The notes: generated by a model from the letters alone, not told the origin. A DNA stretch of 64,000 bases from Limnohabitans sp. Rim47 (GCF_001517545.1 NZ_FBYA01000001.1:778930-842929), one strand, 5' to 3'. Counted from the first letter of the stretch, positions 1 through 8,383 are shown. Translations and numbers: made by a program.

Positions 1-546
1 CTGTTTTTGGACATGGCGAACGGCCGTGAATGGTTGAAGCACCACGCCAAGCACGAAAACATCTTGAATTTGTTTGCCTACACCTGCGCGTTTTCAGTGG
101 CGGCTTTGCAGGGCGGGGCGGCGCAAGTGGTCAACCTGGACATGAGCCAGGCCGCTTTGGCCGTGGGGCAACAAAACCACCGCCTGAATGACCTGCCTGC
201 TAAAGCCCGGTTTTTGGGGCATGACGTCTTCAAAACCTGGGGCAAGATCAGCAAGATGGGGCCTTATGGCGTGATCGTGATCGACCCGCCCAGCTACCAA
301 AAAGGCAGCTTTATCGCCACCAAAGACTACATCAAACTGATCCGGCGCTTGCCCGATTTGCTGGAGCCGCAAGGCCATGTGCTGCTGTGTCTGAACGCCC
401 CGGAGCTGGACACGCAGTTTTTGCACAGCCAGGTGGCCGAGGCCGCCCCGAGCTTGCGTTTTGTCGAGCGTCTGGCCAATCCTGCGGCTTTTGTCGACAT
501 CGACCCTGAAAAATCCCTCAAAGTGCTGCATTACCAAAACGCCTGA
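1..546 (+). CDS. Class I SAM-dependent methyltransferase, RlmI/RlmK-like, 3' part only
   Basis: The reading frame is already open at base 1, so the N-terminus lies outside the window and only the last 181 codons are present. The visible part is the methyltransferase fold: a SAM-binding segment NLFAYTCAFSVAAL, an acidic strand end NLDMS, and motif IV as VIDPPSYQKGSF. The DPP[SF] motif followed by a Lys-rich loop is typical of 23S rRNA methyltransferases of the RlmI/RlmK/RlmL group. The rRNA target is inferred from the family. The usual N-terminal PUA or THUMP domain cannot be checked. guaB starts about 100 bases downstream in the same direction. Confidence 0.75.
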   Translation: MFLDMANGREWLKHHAKHENILNLFAYTCAFSVAALQGGAAQVVNLDMSQAALAVGQQNHRLNDLPAKARFLGHDVFKTWGKISKMGPYGVIVIDPPSYQKGSFIATKDYIKLIRRLPDLLEPQGHVLLCLNAPELDTQFLHSQVAEAAPSLRFVERLANPAAFVDIDPEKSLKVLHYQNA

Positions 547-642
547 TCCCTTTTTGCGTTTCGCACACCCCCATTTGAGGGAATTGGCGCGGGAAATCCC
601 TTGGTCTGCGCGGGTACAATCCATTTTTTGGAGCCTTAGCTT

Positions 643-2112
643 ATGCGCCTACTCGGTAAAGCCCTTACTTTTGACGACGTCCTCCTCGTCCCCGCCTACT
701 CCCAAGTCCTGCCCAAGGACACGTCGCTTGCGACGCAATTCACCCGCAACATCCGCCTGAACCTGCCCCTGGTGTCTGCCGCCATGGACACGGTCACCGA
801 AGCGCGTTTGGCCATTGCCATTGCGCAAGAAGGCGGCATTGGCATCGTGCACAAAAACCTCACGGCGCAAGAACAGGCCGCCCAAGTGGCCAAGGTCAAG
901 CGTTACGAATCGGGCGTTTTGCGCGATCCGGTCGTCATCACCCCCGACACCACCGTGCGCCAAGTCATGGCCCTCTCCGACGAGTTGGGCGTGTCCGGCT
1001 TTCCGGTGTGCGATGGGCGTCAGGTGGTGGGCATCGTCACCGGCCGTGATTTGCGCTTTGAGACCCGCTATGACCAAAAGGTCAGCGAAATCATGACCCC
1101 GCGCGAGCGCCTGATCACCGTGCCCGAAGGCACGACTCCCGAGCAAGCCAAACACCTGCTCAACAAACACAAGCTTGAGCGCCTTCTGGTGATCAACGAC
1201 GCCTTTGAGCTCAAGGGCCTGATCACCGTCAAGGACATCACCAAGCAGCTCAATTTCCCCAATGCCGCACGCGACGCCGCAGGCAAGCTGCGCGTGGGCG
1301 CCGCTGTGGGCGTGGGCGAGGGCACCGAAGAACGCGTCGAGGCACTGTCTCGCGCTGGCGTGGACGCCATCGTGGTGGACACCGCGCACGGCCACAGCAA
1401 AGGCGTGCTCGACCGCGTGCGTTGGGTCAAGCAAAACTACCCGCACATTGAAGTCATTGGCGGCAATATCGCCACGGGCGCTGCGGCCTTGGCCTTGGTT
1501 GAAGCCGGTGCCGACGGCGTGAAAGTGGGCATCGGCCCTGGCTCCATCTGCACCACCCGCATCGTGGCGGGCGTGGGCGTGCCGCAAATCATGGCCGTGG
1601 ACAGCGTGGCCACCGCACTCAAAGGCACGGGTGTGCCCCTGATTGCTGACGGCGGCATCCGCTACAGCGGCGACATCGCCAAAGCCATTGCCGCAGGGGC
1701 TGGCACCGTGATGATGGGTGGCATGTTTGCCGGTACCGAAGAAGCGCCCGGTGAAATCGTGCTGTTCCAAGGCCGCAGCTACAAGAGCTACCGTGGCATG
1801 GGCTCCATTGGTGCCATGCAGCAAGGCAGTGCTGACCGCTATTTCCAAGAGTCCAGCACCGGCAACCCCAACGCCGACAAGCTCGTGCCCGAAGGCATTG
1901 AAGGCCGCGTGCCCTACAAAGGCTCGGTCGTTTCCATCATTTACCAAATGGCAGGCGGCTTGCGCGCCAGCATGGGTTACTGCGGCTGCGCCACCATCGA
2001 GGCCATGCACAACGAATCGCAGTTTGTGGAAATCACGGCTGCGGGCATCCGCGAAAGCCATGTCCATGACGTTCAGATCACCAAAGAAGCGCCGAACTAC
2101 CGGGCTGATTAA
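643..2112 (+). CDS. guaB: IMP dehydrogenase
   Basis: This 489-residue protein oxidises IMP to XMP with NAD+, the first committed step of GMP synthesis. Length and order match GuaB: the N-terminal barrel part DDVLLVPAYS, two CBS domains at about 93-200, then the rest of the barrel. The active-site loop GPGSICTTRIVAGVG places the catalytic cysteine at residue 303, and the flap MGSIGAMQQGSADRYF is intact. The start ATG follows TTTGGAGCC. guaA follows after a 70-base gap that holds a hairpin, so the two may be partly uncoupled. Confidence 0.98.
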   Translation: MRLLGKALTFDDVLLVPAYSQVLPKDTSLATQFTRNIRLNLPLVSAAMDTVTEARLAIAIAQEGGIGIVHKNLTAQEQAAQVAKVKRYESGVLRDPVVITPDTTVRQVMALSDELGVSGFPVCDGRQVVGIVTGRDLRFETRYDQKVSEIMTPRERLITVPEGTTPEQAKHLLNKHKLERLLVINDAFELKGLITVKDITKQLNFPNAARDAAGKLRVGAAVGVGEGTEERVEALSRAGVDAIVVDTAHGHSKGVLDRVRWVKQNYPHIEVIGGNIATGAAALALVEAGADGVKVGIGPGSICTTRIVAGVGVPQIMAVDSVATALKGTGVPLIADGGIRYSGDIAKAIAAGAGTVMMGGMFAGTEEAPGEIVLFQGRSYKSYRGMGSIGAMQQGSADRYFQESSTGNPNADKLVPEGIEGRVPYKGSVVSIIYQMAGGLRASMGYCGCATIEAMHNESQFVEITAAGIRESHVHDVQITKEAPNYRAD

Positions 2113-2130
2113 AATCTGACTCTGACCACC

Positions 2131-2157
2131 AAGGCGTCTGCACCCCAGACGCCTTTT
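2131..2157 (+). terminator. Hairpin with T-tail between guaB and guaA
   Basis: A perfect 10-bp stem (AAGGCGTCTG pairing with CAGACGCCTT) with a 5-base loop is followed by a short T run. It looks like an intrinsic terminator or attenuator. It lies only about 25 bases before guaA, so it could reduce read-through from guaB. Confidence 0.7.
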
Positions 2158-2182
2158 CATTTCTCAAAGAACGACGCCTGCC

Positions 2183-3796
2183 ATGCAGCACTCCAAAATT
2201 CTGATCCTCGACTTCGGCTCGCAAGTCACCCAGCTGATCGCCCGCCGCGTGCGCGAAGCACATGTGTTTTGTGAAGTGCATCCCTGCGACGTGAGCAGCG
2301 ACTGGGTGCGCGAGTACGCCAAAGACGGTAACCTCAAAGGCGTGATCTTGTCGGGCTCGCACGCCAGCGTCTACGAAGTGGATGACCGCGCACCCGATGC
2401 CGTTTTTGAGCTGGGTATCCCAGTTTTGGGCATCTGCTACGGCATGCAGACCATGGCCGAGCAATTGGGCGGCAAGGTCGAAGCTGGTCACACCCGCGAG
2501 TTCGGCTACGCCGAAGTGCGCGCCCATGGTCACACCGAATTGCTTAAGGGCATTGAAGACTTCGCCACGCCCGAAGGCCACGGCATGCTCAAGGTCTGGA
2601 TGAGCCATGGCGACAAAGTCACCCAACTCCCCGAAGGCTTCAAGGTCATGGCCTCGACACCGGCTTGCCCCATTGCGGGCATGGCCGATGAGTCCCGCCA
2701 CTTTTACGCGGTGCAGTTCCACCCTGAAGTCACGCACACCGTTCAAGGCCAGGCGCTGCTCAACCGGTTTGTGCTCGACATTTGCAAGGCCCGCCAAGAC
2801 TGGATCATGGGCGACTACATCGAAGAAGCCGTTGCCAAGATCCGCGAGCAAGTCGGTGACGAAGAAGTCATCCTCGGCCTGTCTGGCGGTGTGGATTCCT
2901 CTGTGGCTGCTGCATTGATCCACCGCGCCATTGGCGACAAGTTGACCTGTGTGTTTGTGGACCACGGCTTGCTGCGCCTGAACGAAGGCGACATGGTCAT
3001 GGACATGTTTGTCGGCAAGTTGCACGCGCACGTCATTCGCGTGGATGCCAGCGATTTGTTCCTGGGCAAGCTGACGGGTGTGAGCGAACCCGAAGCCAAG
3101 CGCAAGATCATCGGCGGCCTATTTGTCGATGTGTTCAAAGAGCAGGCTGCGAAACTTAAAGCGGGCGACGGCGGCCACAAGGGCGCGACCTTCCTCGCCC
3201 AAGGCACGATTTACCCCGACGTGATCGAGTCCGGCGGTGCCAAGAGCAAGAAGGCCGTCACCATCAAGAGCCACCACAACGTGGGCGGTTTGCCCGAGCA
3301 ACTGGGCCTGAAACTGCTAGAGCCTTTGCGCGAGTTGTTCAAAGACGAAGTTCGCGAACTCGGTGTGGCCCTGGGCCTGCCGCGTGAGATGGTCTACCGC
3401 CACCCCTTCCCAGGCCCCGGCTTGGGCGTTCGGATTTTGGGCGAAGTTAAAAAAGAATACGCTGACCTGCTGCGCCGTGCGGACGCCATCTTCATCGAAG
3501 AGCTGCGCAACTTCACGGACGAATCCGGTAAAAGCTGGTACGACTTGACCAGCCAAGCCTTCACTGTGTTCTTGCCCGTGAAAAGCGTGGGCGTGATGGG
3601 CGATGGCCGCACCTATGACTATGTGGTGGCCTTGCGTGCGGTGCAAACCAGCGACTTCATGACCGCTGATTGGGCCGAGCTGCCCTATGCGCTGCTCAAG
3701 AAGGTATCGGGCCGCATCATCAACGAGGTGCGTGGCATTAACCGAGTGACCTACGACGTGTCATCGAAACCACCGGCGACGATCGAGTGGGAGTGA
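2183..3796 (+). CDS. guaA: GMP synthase (glutamine-hydrolysing)
   Basis: This 537-residue enzyme converts XMP to GMP using ATP and glutamine. The class I glutaminase domain comes first, with the nucleophile in GICYGMQ (Cys85) and the catalytic His in QFHPEVTHT. An ATP pyrophosphatase domain follows, with PP-loop LSGGVDSS near residue 235, then the C-terminal dimerisation domain ending KPPATIEWE. The final codons form the left boundary of the AT-rich element: the same I-E-W-E-stop codons reappear at 10715-10729. The encoded protein is full length, so the insertion preserves GuaA. Confidence 0.98.
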   Translation: MQHSKILILDFGSQVTQLIARRVREAHVFCEVHPCDVSSDWVREYAKDGNLKGVILSGSHASVYEVDDRAPDAVFELGIPVLGICYGMQTMAEQLGGKVEAGHTREFGYAEVRAHGHTELLKGIEDFATPEGHGMLKVWMSHGDKVTQLPEGFKVMASTPACPIAGMADESRHFYAVQFHPEVTHTVQGQALLNRFVLDICKARQDWIMGDYIEEAVAKIREQVGDEEVILGLSGGVDSSVAAALIHRAIGDKLTCVFVDHGLLRLNEGDMVMDMFVGKLHAHVIRVDASDLFLGKLTGVSEPEAKRKIIGGLFVDVFKEQAAKLKAGDGGHKGATFLAQGTIYPDVIESGGAKSKKAVTIKSHHNVGGLPEQLGLKLLEPLRELFKDEVRELGVALGLPREMVYRHPFPGPGLGVRILGEVKKEYADLLRRADAIFIEELRNFTDESGKSWYDLTSQAFTVFLPVKSVGVMGDGRTYDYVVALRAVQTSDFMTADWAELPYALLKKVSGRIINEVRGINRVTYDVSSKPPATIEWE

Positions 3797-3801
3797 CTTT
3801 T
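3782..3801 (+). repeat. Left attachment site (attL) in the guaA stop region
   Basis: ATCGAGTGGGAGTGACTTTT overlaps the last five codons and the stop of guaA. It matches 10715-10734 at 17 of 20 positions. The crossover point within the repeat cannot be fixed from one sequence. Confidence 0.75.
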
Positions 3802-3836
3802 GTGAGCTAAGTTATTGATTTATATAGGTTTTCAAC

Positions 3837-3872
3837 TTACACAAAAGTTTCACGCGACACGCTAAGTCGTTG
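3837..3872 (+). repeat. Candidate integrase arm-type site and ACACGCTAAGTCGTTG repeat
   Basis: TTACACAAAAGTTTCACGCG (3837-3856) resembles TCACACAAAACTTACACACG near the right end (10641-10660). It is followed directly by ACACGCTAAGTCGTTG (3857-3872), which recurs exactly at 8258-8273 ahead of the second recombinase. A shorter ACACGCTAA occurs at 8076-8084. A role as binding sites for recombinase or accessory proteins is inferred from position. Confidence 0.5.
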
Positions 3873-3956
3873 CTTTTAAACGCTTTTGGGTTTACAGTTG
3901 CACAAAGAGTCGCACAGCGTTGCGGCTACTCAAAACTGTAGTTACCCAAAAGTTCG

Positions 3957-5243
3957 ATGACACTCAAAAAACAAGAATTTAGTGACGACGAAATCCCAAT
4001 TTTCGAGGATGCGTTAGTCTACAAACGCGGTGAATATTGGCAGATGCGTATGTGGCTCGCTAAGGAGCACAAGTACGCACGATTCAGCTTAAAAACGCGA
4101 AATAGAAGTACAGCAATAGACAAAGCCAAGCTCCACTATCACGAGCTTATGGCAGGGCAGTTACAAGGTAAAAGCTACTTTTCAATCACAACACGTATGG
4201 GTGTTGAAATGTACTTGGAGCACAGAAAGAAGGACGTTACAAACGGCTTCATTGTCAGCGGCAGGTACAACACTATCGCAACACATCTTAAGCACTGGCT
4301 CACATTTATTGGCAAAGATGTGAAGCTTAAGGAGCTTGAGCGTACAGATTGTGAAGATTATTTTGCCAGTCGCACAAAGACAAAGAAAAAAGAAACGATA
4401 CGCATAAGTCAAACAACTGTTGAGAACGAGCAAAGTTCAGTCAACGCAATGATGGCGTGGCTTTACAAACACAAAGAAACATACATTGACGGCTTTGACT
4501 TTAAGAAGCTTAAAGCTGTTGACAAAGGCTCAGAGGCTAACAGACGAAATACTTTTACAGATGACGAAACTGCACGTTGGACAGTTGAGTTAAGCAAGTA
4601 CATAAAGGAAGCAGAAAAGGACTGGTCAGAGCCAAATAACTTAGTCAAAGCTGTCTGCGGTTATTACTTGGGCTTCTCGCTGATTACAGGCTTAAGGCGT
4701 GGCGAACAGCTACAGCTTAAGTGGAGTGACATTGAAGATATGGAACACACAGAAGCAAGAGGCAATGGCTTTGACTTGATTAAAGTTACGGTACGTGGAG
4801 AGACAAGTAAAGTTAGAAAGACACGTCAGTTTGTAGTTAAGGATTCTGTGTACTTGAAAGGCTTGATTGAACTAACACGACGGAGGCATAAAGAAAAGAT
4901 AGCAGAGCCTAAGCTATATGAGTTGGTTAAGGATGAACTGATGTTCAGTACTAACGGCAAGACAGCAATTACAGCAAGAGCAATTGGGATTCATTTTGAT
5001 AAGTTAGTTGCCTTAGCTAAGATTCCTAACTCAGATAAGCGTGGTTTAGTTCCTTACAGCTTGAGGCATTACTTCATAACTCAACGTGTCAACAGTAACT
5101 TGCCACCTGCGTCAGTAGCAGAGATGTGCGGTACGAGCATCACTCAAATTGAGAAGACTTATTACCACACAACAGAAGCGAAGATGATTAGCAACGCTTT
5201 GGCAGATTACGAGTACAAAGACGGGATGCTGATTCCTAAGTAA
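3957..5243 (+). CDS. Tyrosine-type site-specific integrase
   Basis: This 428-residue recombinase probably integrates and excises the element at guaA. It has an N-terminal arm-binding-like region, a SAM-like core-binding domain (about 75-180) and a C-terminal catalytic domain. Catalytic residues visible are Arg247 in GLRRGEQ, a Lys-rich beta hairpin near 280-290, Arg370 in YSLRHYF and the nucleophile Tyr402 in KTYYHT. Two positions depart from the common pattern: HxxR is YxxR (Tyr367), and the second His site is Thr393 in CGTS. This appears to be a subfamily trait rather than decay, because the frame is intact and full length. The gene points away from guaA into the element. Ribosome-binding sequence is weak. 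Confidence 0.92.
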   Translation: MTLKKQEFSDDEIPIFEDALVYKRGEYWQMRMWLAKEHKYARFSLKTRNRSTAIDKAKLHYHELMAGQLQGKSYFSITTRMGVEMYLEHRKKDVTNGFIVSGRYNTIATHLKHWLTFIGKDVKLKELERTDCEDYFASRTKTKKKETIRISQTTVENEQSSVNAMMAWLYKHKETYIDGFDFKKLKAVDKGSEANRRNTFTDDETARWTVELSKYIKEAEKDWSEPNNLVKAVCGYYLGFSLITGLRRGEQLQLKWSDIEDMEHTEARGNGFDLIKVTVRGETSKVRKTRQFVVKDSVYLKGLIELTRRRHKEKIAEPKLYELVKDELMFSTNGKTAITARAIGIHFDKLVALAKIPNSDKRGLVPYSLRHYFITQRVNSNLPPASVAEMCGTSITQIEKTYYHTTEAKMISNALADYEYKDGMLIPK

Positions 5244-5269
5244 ATTTTAATCAATGAAAGAGGCAAATA

Positions 5270-6361
5270 ATGACTGATTTTAAAAAGTTGATTTTCTTGT
5301 TTTTGGTAGTTTATTTAAATTGTACGAATGCCAATTCATTTGACAAGATAAGCTCCTATCAGAACGCCAAGCATCCACCTTTCTATTCTGAAACATTTCC
5401 TCTTGACTCTTGGGGGCGTACGCCATTATTGGCGGAGGCAAGAGCATTTTTTAAATATAGCGATGGAAATAATGGCTTGCTTGCAAATGAGCATGGGTAT
5501 CAAACGCATAATCACACATTGCAACAAGCAAAATCTGGAATAGTAAATTTTTATGTGATGAAGAATTCAGAGTGGCTGAAAGCAGATGTGAAAATAAATT
5601 ACAAAGCAGAGACATGTATCCATGCTCGAAAAATAGTTTCTGCTGATTTTAATAATGACAATGTAATTGATTTTGCATTTATGTGTCAGGGATATGATGC
5701 AATGCCATTTCCAGGTGAAAAGATGAAGATTTTATTGAGTAAATCTTCTAATGAATATGATTTTCAAGTTTTGCACGATGATGTGGATTTTTATCATGGA
5801 GGCGCAAGTGAAGATTTTAACGGAGATGGGTTGCCTGATTTACTAGTAGGTACAATGAATAGCCCTAAACTCTATATGAACTTAGGAGATGGCAAGTTCA
5901 AATATGATAGGACTTTTAGTCAAATCAAGCGTGCATTTTCAATTGAACTAGTAGATGTAAATAATGATGGAAAATTCGACGTTATATCTGGTGCGCATGA
6001 GTGGGAAACGCCCACAACTATATATTTTAATAATGGTAAAAATGAGTTTTCATATTTTGGCGGGTTAACTATTCCGCCCGTGTCTGGTGCTGGCAATGTT
6101 TTGGATTTTATACAGTCCAAAAATGACAACTGCTTATATGTAATGCGGACTGGCGGAGAAAAAGGCAATAGAGCAATTTGGTATAGAGGTGTTTTCATCC
6201 AAAAGTTATGTGGTAAAAATTCTGAAGTAATTTACGAGAATAAAGATTGGGTGGACCCAACTCGAAAAAGTTATAAATTTACATCAATGCGATGGATGAT
6301 TGAGTCTGAAGGTGCGCTCATATCAGACTGGGGTGGTTTCCTTAAAATTCCCCTTAAGTAA
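5270..6361 (+). CDS. Exported FG-GAP/VCBS-repeat protein
   Basis: This 363-residue protein starts with a signal peptide: a Lys-containing start, then a hydrophobic stretch to about residue 17, with likely cleavage after TNANS. It contains at least three calcium-binding FG-GAP/VCBS motifs of the form D-x-N-x-D-x-x-x-D, at about 126-134, 182-190 and 229-237. Such repeats build beta-propellers on secreted or surface proteins. It starts 26 bases after the integrase, so it may share its transcript. The base composition is very AT-rich. Function is unknown; a cargo or surface-adhesion role is only a guess. Confidence 0.75.
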   Translation: MTDFKKLIFLFLVVYLNCTNANSFDKISSYQNAKHPPFYSETFPLDSWGRTPLLAEARAFFKYSDGNNGLLANEHGYQTHNHTLQQAKSGIVNFYVMKNSEWLKADVKINYKAETCIHARKIVSADFNNDNVIDFAFMCQGYDAMPFPGEKMKILLSKSSNEYDFQVLHDDVDFYHGGASEDFNGDGLPDLLVGTMNSPKLYMNLGDGKFKYDRTFSQIKRAFSIELVDVNNDGKFDVISGAHEWETPTTIYFNNGKNEFSYFGGLTIPPVSGAGNVLDFIQSKNDNCLYVMRTGGEKGNRAIWYRGVFIQKLCGKNSEVIYENKDWVDPTRKSYKFTSMRWMIESEGALISDWGGFLKIPLK

Positions 6362-6373
6362 ATGCTTAATGGC
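6362..6373 (+). repeat. ATGCTTAATGGC repeat, copy 1
   Basis: This 12-mer just after the FG-GAP gene is repeated exactly at 7913-7924, where it overlaps the 3' arm of a hairpin. Function unknown. Confidence 0.4.
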
Positions 6374-6473
6374 ACCAATAAACACGTCAAAAAAGCCCTA
6401 CAGCGGGGTTTAAAAAGACAGACAAACCGTGTCGCAAACGGAAAAGAAAACGACAGCTTGTATGGTGCCTACA

Positions 6474-6662
6474 TCAAAGCTTAATTGACTTAAAAGCGAG
6501 AGCAGAAACGGTGTCTCTCGCTTTTGCAAGTTTTTGACGTTCTCTCTCTGCCTTTAAGTTTTTAGCTGCCGCATCCTTCGTTTTTTTGAGTGCTTCAATT
6601 CGTGCCTTTTCAGGCGTCATAGGTCCAACTGGTTTGATACCTTTAAGTTCATTTATAGTCAT
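6474..6662 (-). CDS. Small Lys/Arg-rich protein of unknown function
   Basis: A 62-residue protein with a helical, highly charged sequence (KARIEALKKTKDAAAKNLKAERERQK in its middle, quoted here only by composition) probably forms a basic alpha-helix. The ATG at 6662 has a weak GGA upstream. It lies downstream of, and co-directional with, the DUF6641-like gene, so the two probably form one transcript. An inverted repeat (AAAAGCGAGAG / CTCTCGCTTTT, about 6491-6524) lies inside its 3' end and may also act as a terminator. I do not recognise a named family. Confidence 0.55.
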   Translation of the reverse strand: MTINELKGIKPVGPMTPEKARIEALKKTKDAAAKNLKAERERQKLAKARDTVSALAFKSIKL

Positions 6663-6730
6663 AAGAAAGATCCATTCAAAATTACTTATCAGTAATCTTA
6701 AATGGAGCTATTTGGAATCTTAAAATAACT

Positions 6731-7171
6731 TTATTTGGTGAATCCCGCTTTGAGTTTATCGCTTGCTTGGGCGATAGCATCATCTAATTCACCAGCTATA
6801 ACAGCATCTTTCAGCGTTACCAATGTTGCAAGCAACTCATCGCCAGAGTTCAATTCAATAGCGTTCTTGCCTTTAGCCAGTTCCAGTGTCTTGCTTCCGT
6901 AGCGAACTGACAGATGAATTTTTCCAGCACTGTTCGTCCAATACCATTCCTTAATACGCTTAGTTGCTTCAACTGTTTTACGCTCGCCAGTGGCTTTGTC
7001 GATGACGTTTTTTAGCCGTTTTGGAGCATAAATCTGTCCATCTCGCTGAGCAGTTGCAAACAGTAATTGCTCATCAATTTTGCCAGCAAGCTTGTTCCTG
7101 CGAGCAACGATTGGGCTAACGATACGTTCCTTTTTGCTGGATACCAGCTTAAGCTTTGCAATGACTGTCAT
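6731..7171 (-). CDS. DUF6641-like protein
   Basis: This 146-residue cytosolic protein begins MTVIAKLKLVSSKKE and has SPIVARRNKL near the start. Its middle contains IYAPKRLKNVID, and it ends with acidic and hydrophobic helices and AGFTK. The pattern matches the family I remember as DUF6641, found on accessory elements of betaproteobacteria; this is from memory and not verified. The ATG is preceded by AAGGTGATAT, a good ribosome-binding site. It precedes the 62-residue basic protein on the same strand. Function is unknown. Confidence 0.65.
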   Translation of the reverse strand: MTVIAKLKLVSSKKERIVSPIVARRNKLAGKIDEQLLFATAQRDGQIYAPKRLKNVIDKATGERKTVEATKRIKEWYWTNSAGKIHLSVRYGSKTLELAKGKNAIELNSGDELLATLVTLKDAVIAGELDDAIAQASDKLKAGFTK

Positions 7172-7273
7172 ATATCACCTTTTTGGTTGTTAAAAGCTAA
7201 ACTATATAACCAAAATGTCTATAGGACAACCTGAAAAACCATCTCCTTTTCTTTGGTTTGCATAAATAAACGT

Positions 7274-7858
7274 ATGAGCAAATTACAGGAACTACAAGAA
7301 AGATGCCAGCAAAAGGGCTATGACAGGCTGTCACGCAGGCAGGTGCTTGCTGATTGGCTTGGCAAGGGCTGCGAGAAGCGTTTTGACATGGGTTTGACGC
7401 TGATGCCCAAAAAGGTGCATCACAAGCAGAAATCAGCTCGCTACGGGATGAAAAACACACAAGTTCTGCGTCACTTAAACAGCAGTGAGCTTGTAAGCGC
7501 CAGCAATAGATTTGTTGAGCTTTTAAACAGGCTCATTTACAAGCAAGCGTACAAACGCTTCAACAAGCGTTTGGACATTGTGATGGTGACGGAGGGTGAA
7601 CAAGAGCTGATTGACTTACACACACACTTTGCCATTCGAAAGCCAGAGCAGATGCCAATAAAGCAATTTGTTAGGGCTGTGCATAAAGCAATTGAGTTAA
7701 GTGGCGACTTTGAAATTACAAATCCAAACTATGTCGCAGACGCAGATATTTTGGTAGACAAATACAGATACAAACTCGACTTGATTGACGAGGGTTGGCT
7801 CACATACATCACAAAGAAACTGGACGGTAAAGATATGAAAAATCTTTACCTGCCGTAG
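7274..7858 (+). CDS. Putative HUH/rolling-circle replication initiator (Rep-like)
   Basis: This 194-residue protein shows the three ordered motifs of rolling-circle initiators. Motif I-like FDMGLTLMP lies at about 37-45, the HUH metal-binding motif LHTHFAI has His116 and His118, and motif III YITK has Tyr178 and Lys181 (YxxK). The tyrosine would nick DNA and stay covalently bound. No helicase domain is present, as in small plasmid and satellite Reps. I chose ATG 7274 over the in-frame TTG at 7253. A hairpin and a non-coding stretch lie immediately downstream and could be the origin. Family assignment rests on motifs only; a relaxase or transposase-like nuclease is the main alternative. Confidence 0.6.
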   Translation: MSKLQELQERCQQKGYDRLSRRQVLADWLGKGCEKRFDMGLTLMPKKVHHKQKSARYGMKNTQVLRHLNSSELVSASNRFVELLNRLIYKQAYKRFNKRLDIVMVTEGEQELIDLHTHFAIRKPEQMPIKQFVRAVHKAIELSGDFEITNPNYVADADILVDKYRYKLDLIDEGWLTYITKKLDGKDMKNLYLP

Positions 7859-8216
7859 TTAAGCATTCCTGTCCCAGTGACGCTTGCGGTTGATGGTTGA
7901 AAGCATAGAAATATGCTTAATGGCGTAGCTATGTCTAAAACAAAAATCAAACAAGCAATCAAACACACAAACAATGAAACTTAACTAAAGTACTAGAGCA
8001 AACACTCAAACAATGAGCAGTACACATCATATTTGAACAGCTATAAAGCAAATCAAAAGCAGTAGGGCAGAACTGACACGCTAAAACAAGCTACAAACGC
8101 TTAAAAGCACTGAGCGAAGCATTGGGTAGCTGGCACAGTGAAAAACAGCGTGTAGGGCTTGTACAGCGTAAGCAGGCTTGGTCGCAAAAATCCCACATTA
8201 AAACCAATAAATAAAG
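7859..8216 (+). other. Non-coding stretch, candidate small RNA or replication origin
   Basis: About 360 bases have no convincing open frame; the longest ATG frame starting at 7932 is 17 codons. It contains a perfect hairpin at 7901-7918 (7-bp stem AAGCATA/TATGCTT, loop GAAA), the second ATGCTTAATGGC copy and one ACACGCTAA copy (8076-8084). It ends in a strong intrinsic terminator at 8217-8250. A terminator with no gene before it suggests either the end of the Rep transcript or a non-coding RNA. Confidence 0.45.
7901..7924 (+). repeat. Short perfect hairpin plus ATGCTTAATGGC copy 2
   Basis: The stem AAGCATA-GAAA-TATGCTT begins 42 bases after the Rep-like gene and is not followed by a T run, so it is not a normal terminator. 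A position just after rep fits an origin hairpin, but no nick site can be proven. ATGCTTAATGGC (7913-7924) repeats 6362-6373. Confidence 0.4.
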
Positions 8217-8250
8217 AACCAAAGCTTTTATGTATTAGCTTTGGTTTTTT
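8217..8250 (+). terminator. Intrinsic terminator before the second recombinase
   Basis: A perfect 10-bp stem AACCAAAGCT/AGCTTTGGTT with a 10-base loop ends in a run of T. It closes whatever transcript crosses 7274-8216. Confidence 0.8.
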
Positions 8251-8257
8251 CGCATTC

Positions 8258-8273
8258 ACACGCTAAGTCGTTG
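8258..8273 (+). repeat. ACACGCTAAGTCGTTG repeat, copy 2
   Basis: This is an exact 16-base copy of 3857-3872. Copy 1 lies 84 bases before the ATG of the first integrase and copy 2 lies 110 bases before the ATG of the second. Shared control or recombinase binding is inferred. Confidence 0.6.
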
Positions 8274-8383
8274 AAATCATTAAGGAAAACAACTTGAACC
8301 AACAAAGCCAAAAACAGGTAGGAATTAAGAAACAAAGAATTTATGCTTTAGACATTGAAAAGCTTACATTTAGGAGAGCACTT

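Noticed and set aside
649..2160. Long minus-strand frame opposite guaB (503 codons)
   Set aside because: It is antisense to a clear IMP dehydrogenase and is rich in His, Gly and Ala as expected from reverse reading of GC-rich codons. No family motif.
7901..8216. Possible CRISPR array or tandem repeats in the non-coding part of the element
   Set aside because: Short words such as ACAAAC recur, but there is no regular repeat-spacer unit.
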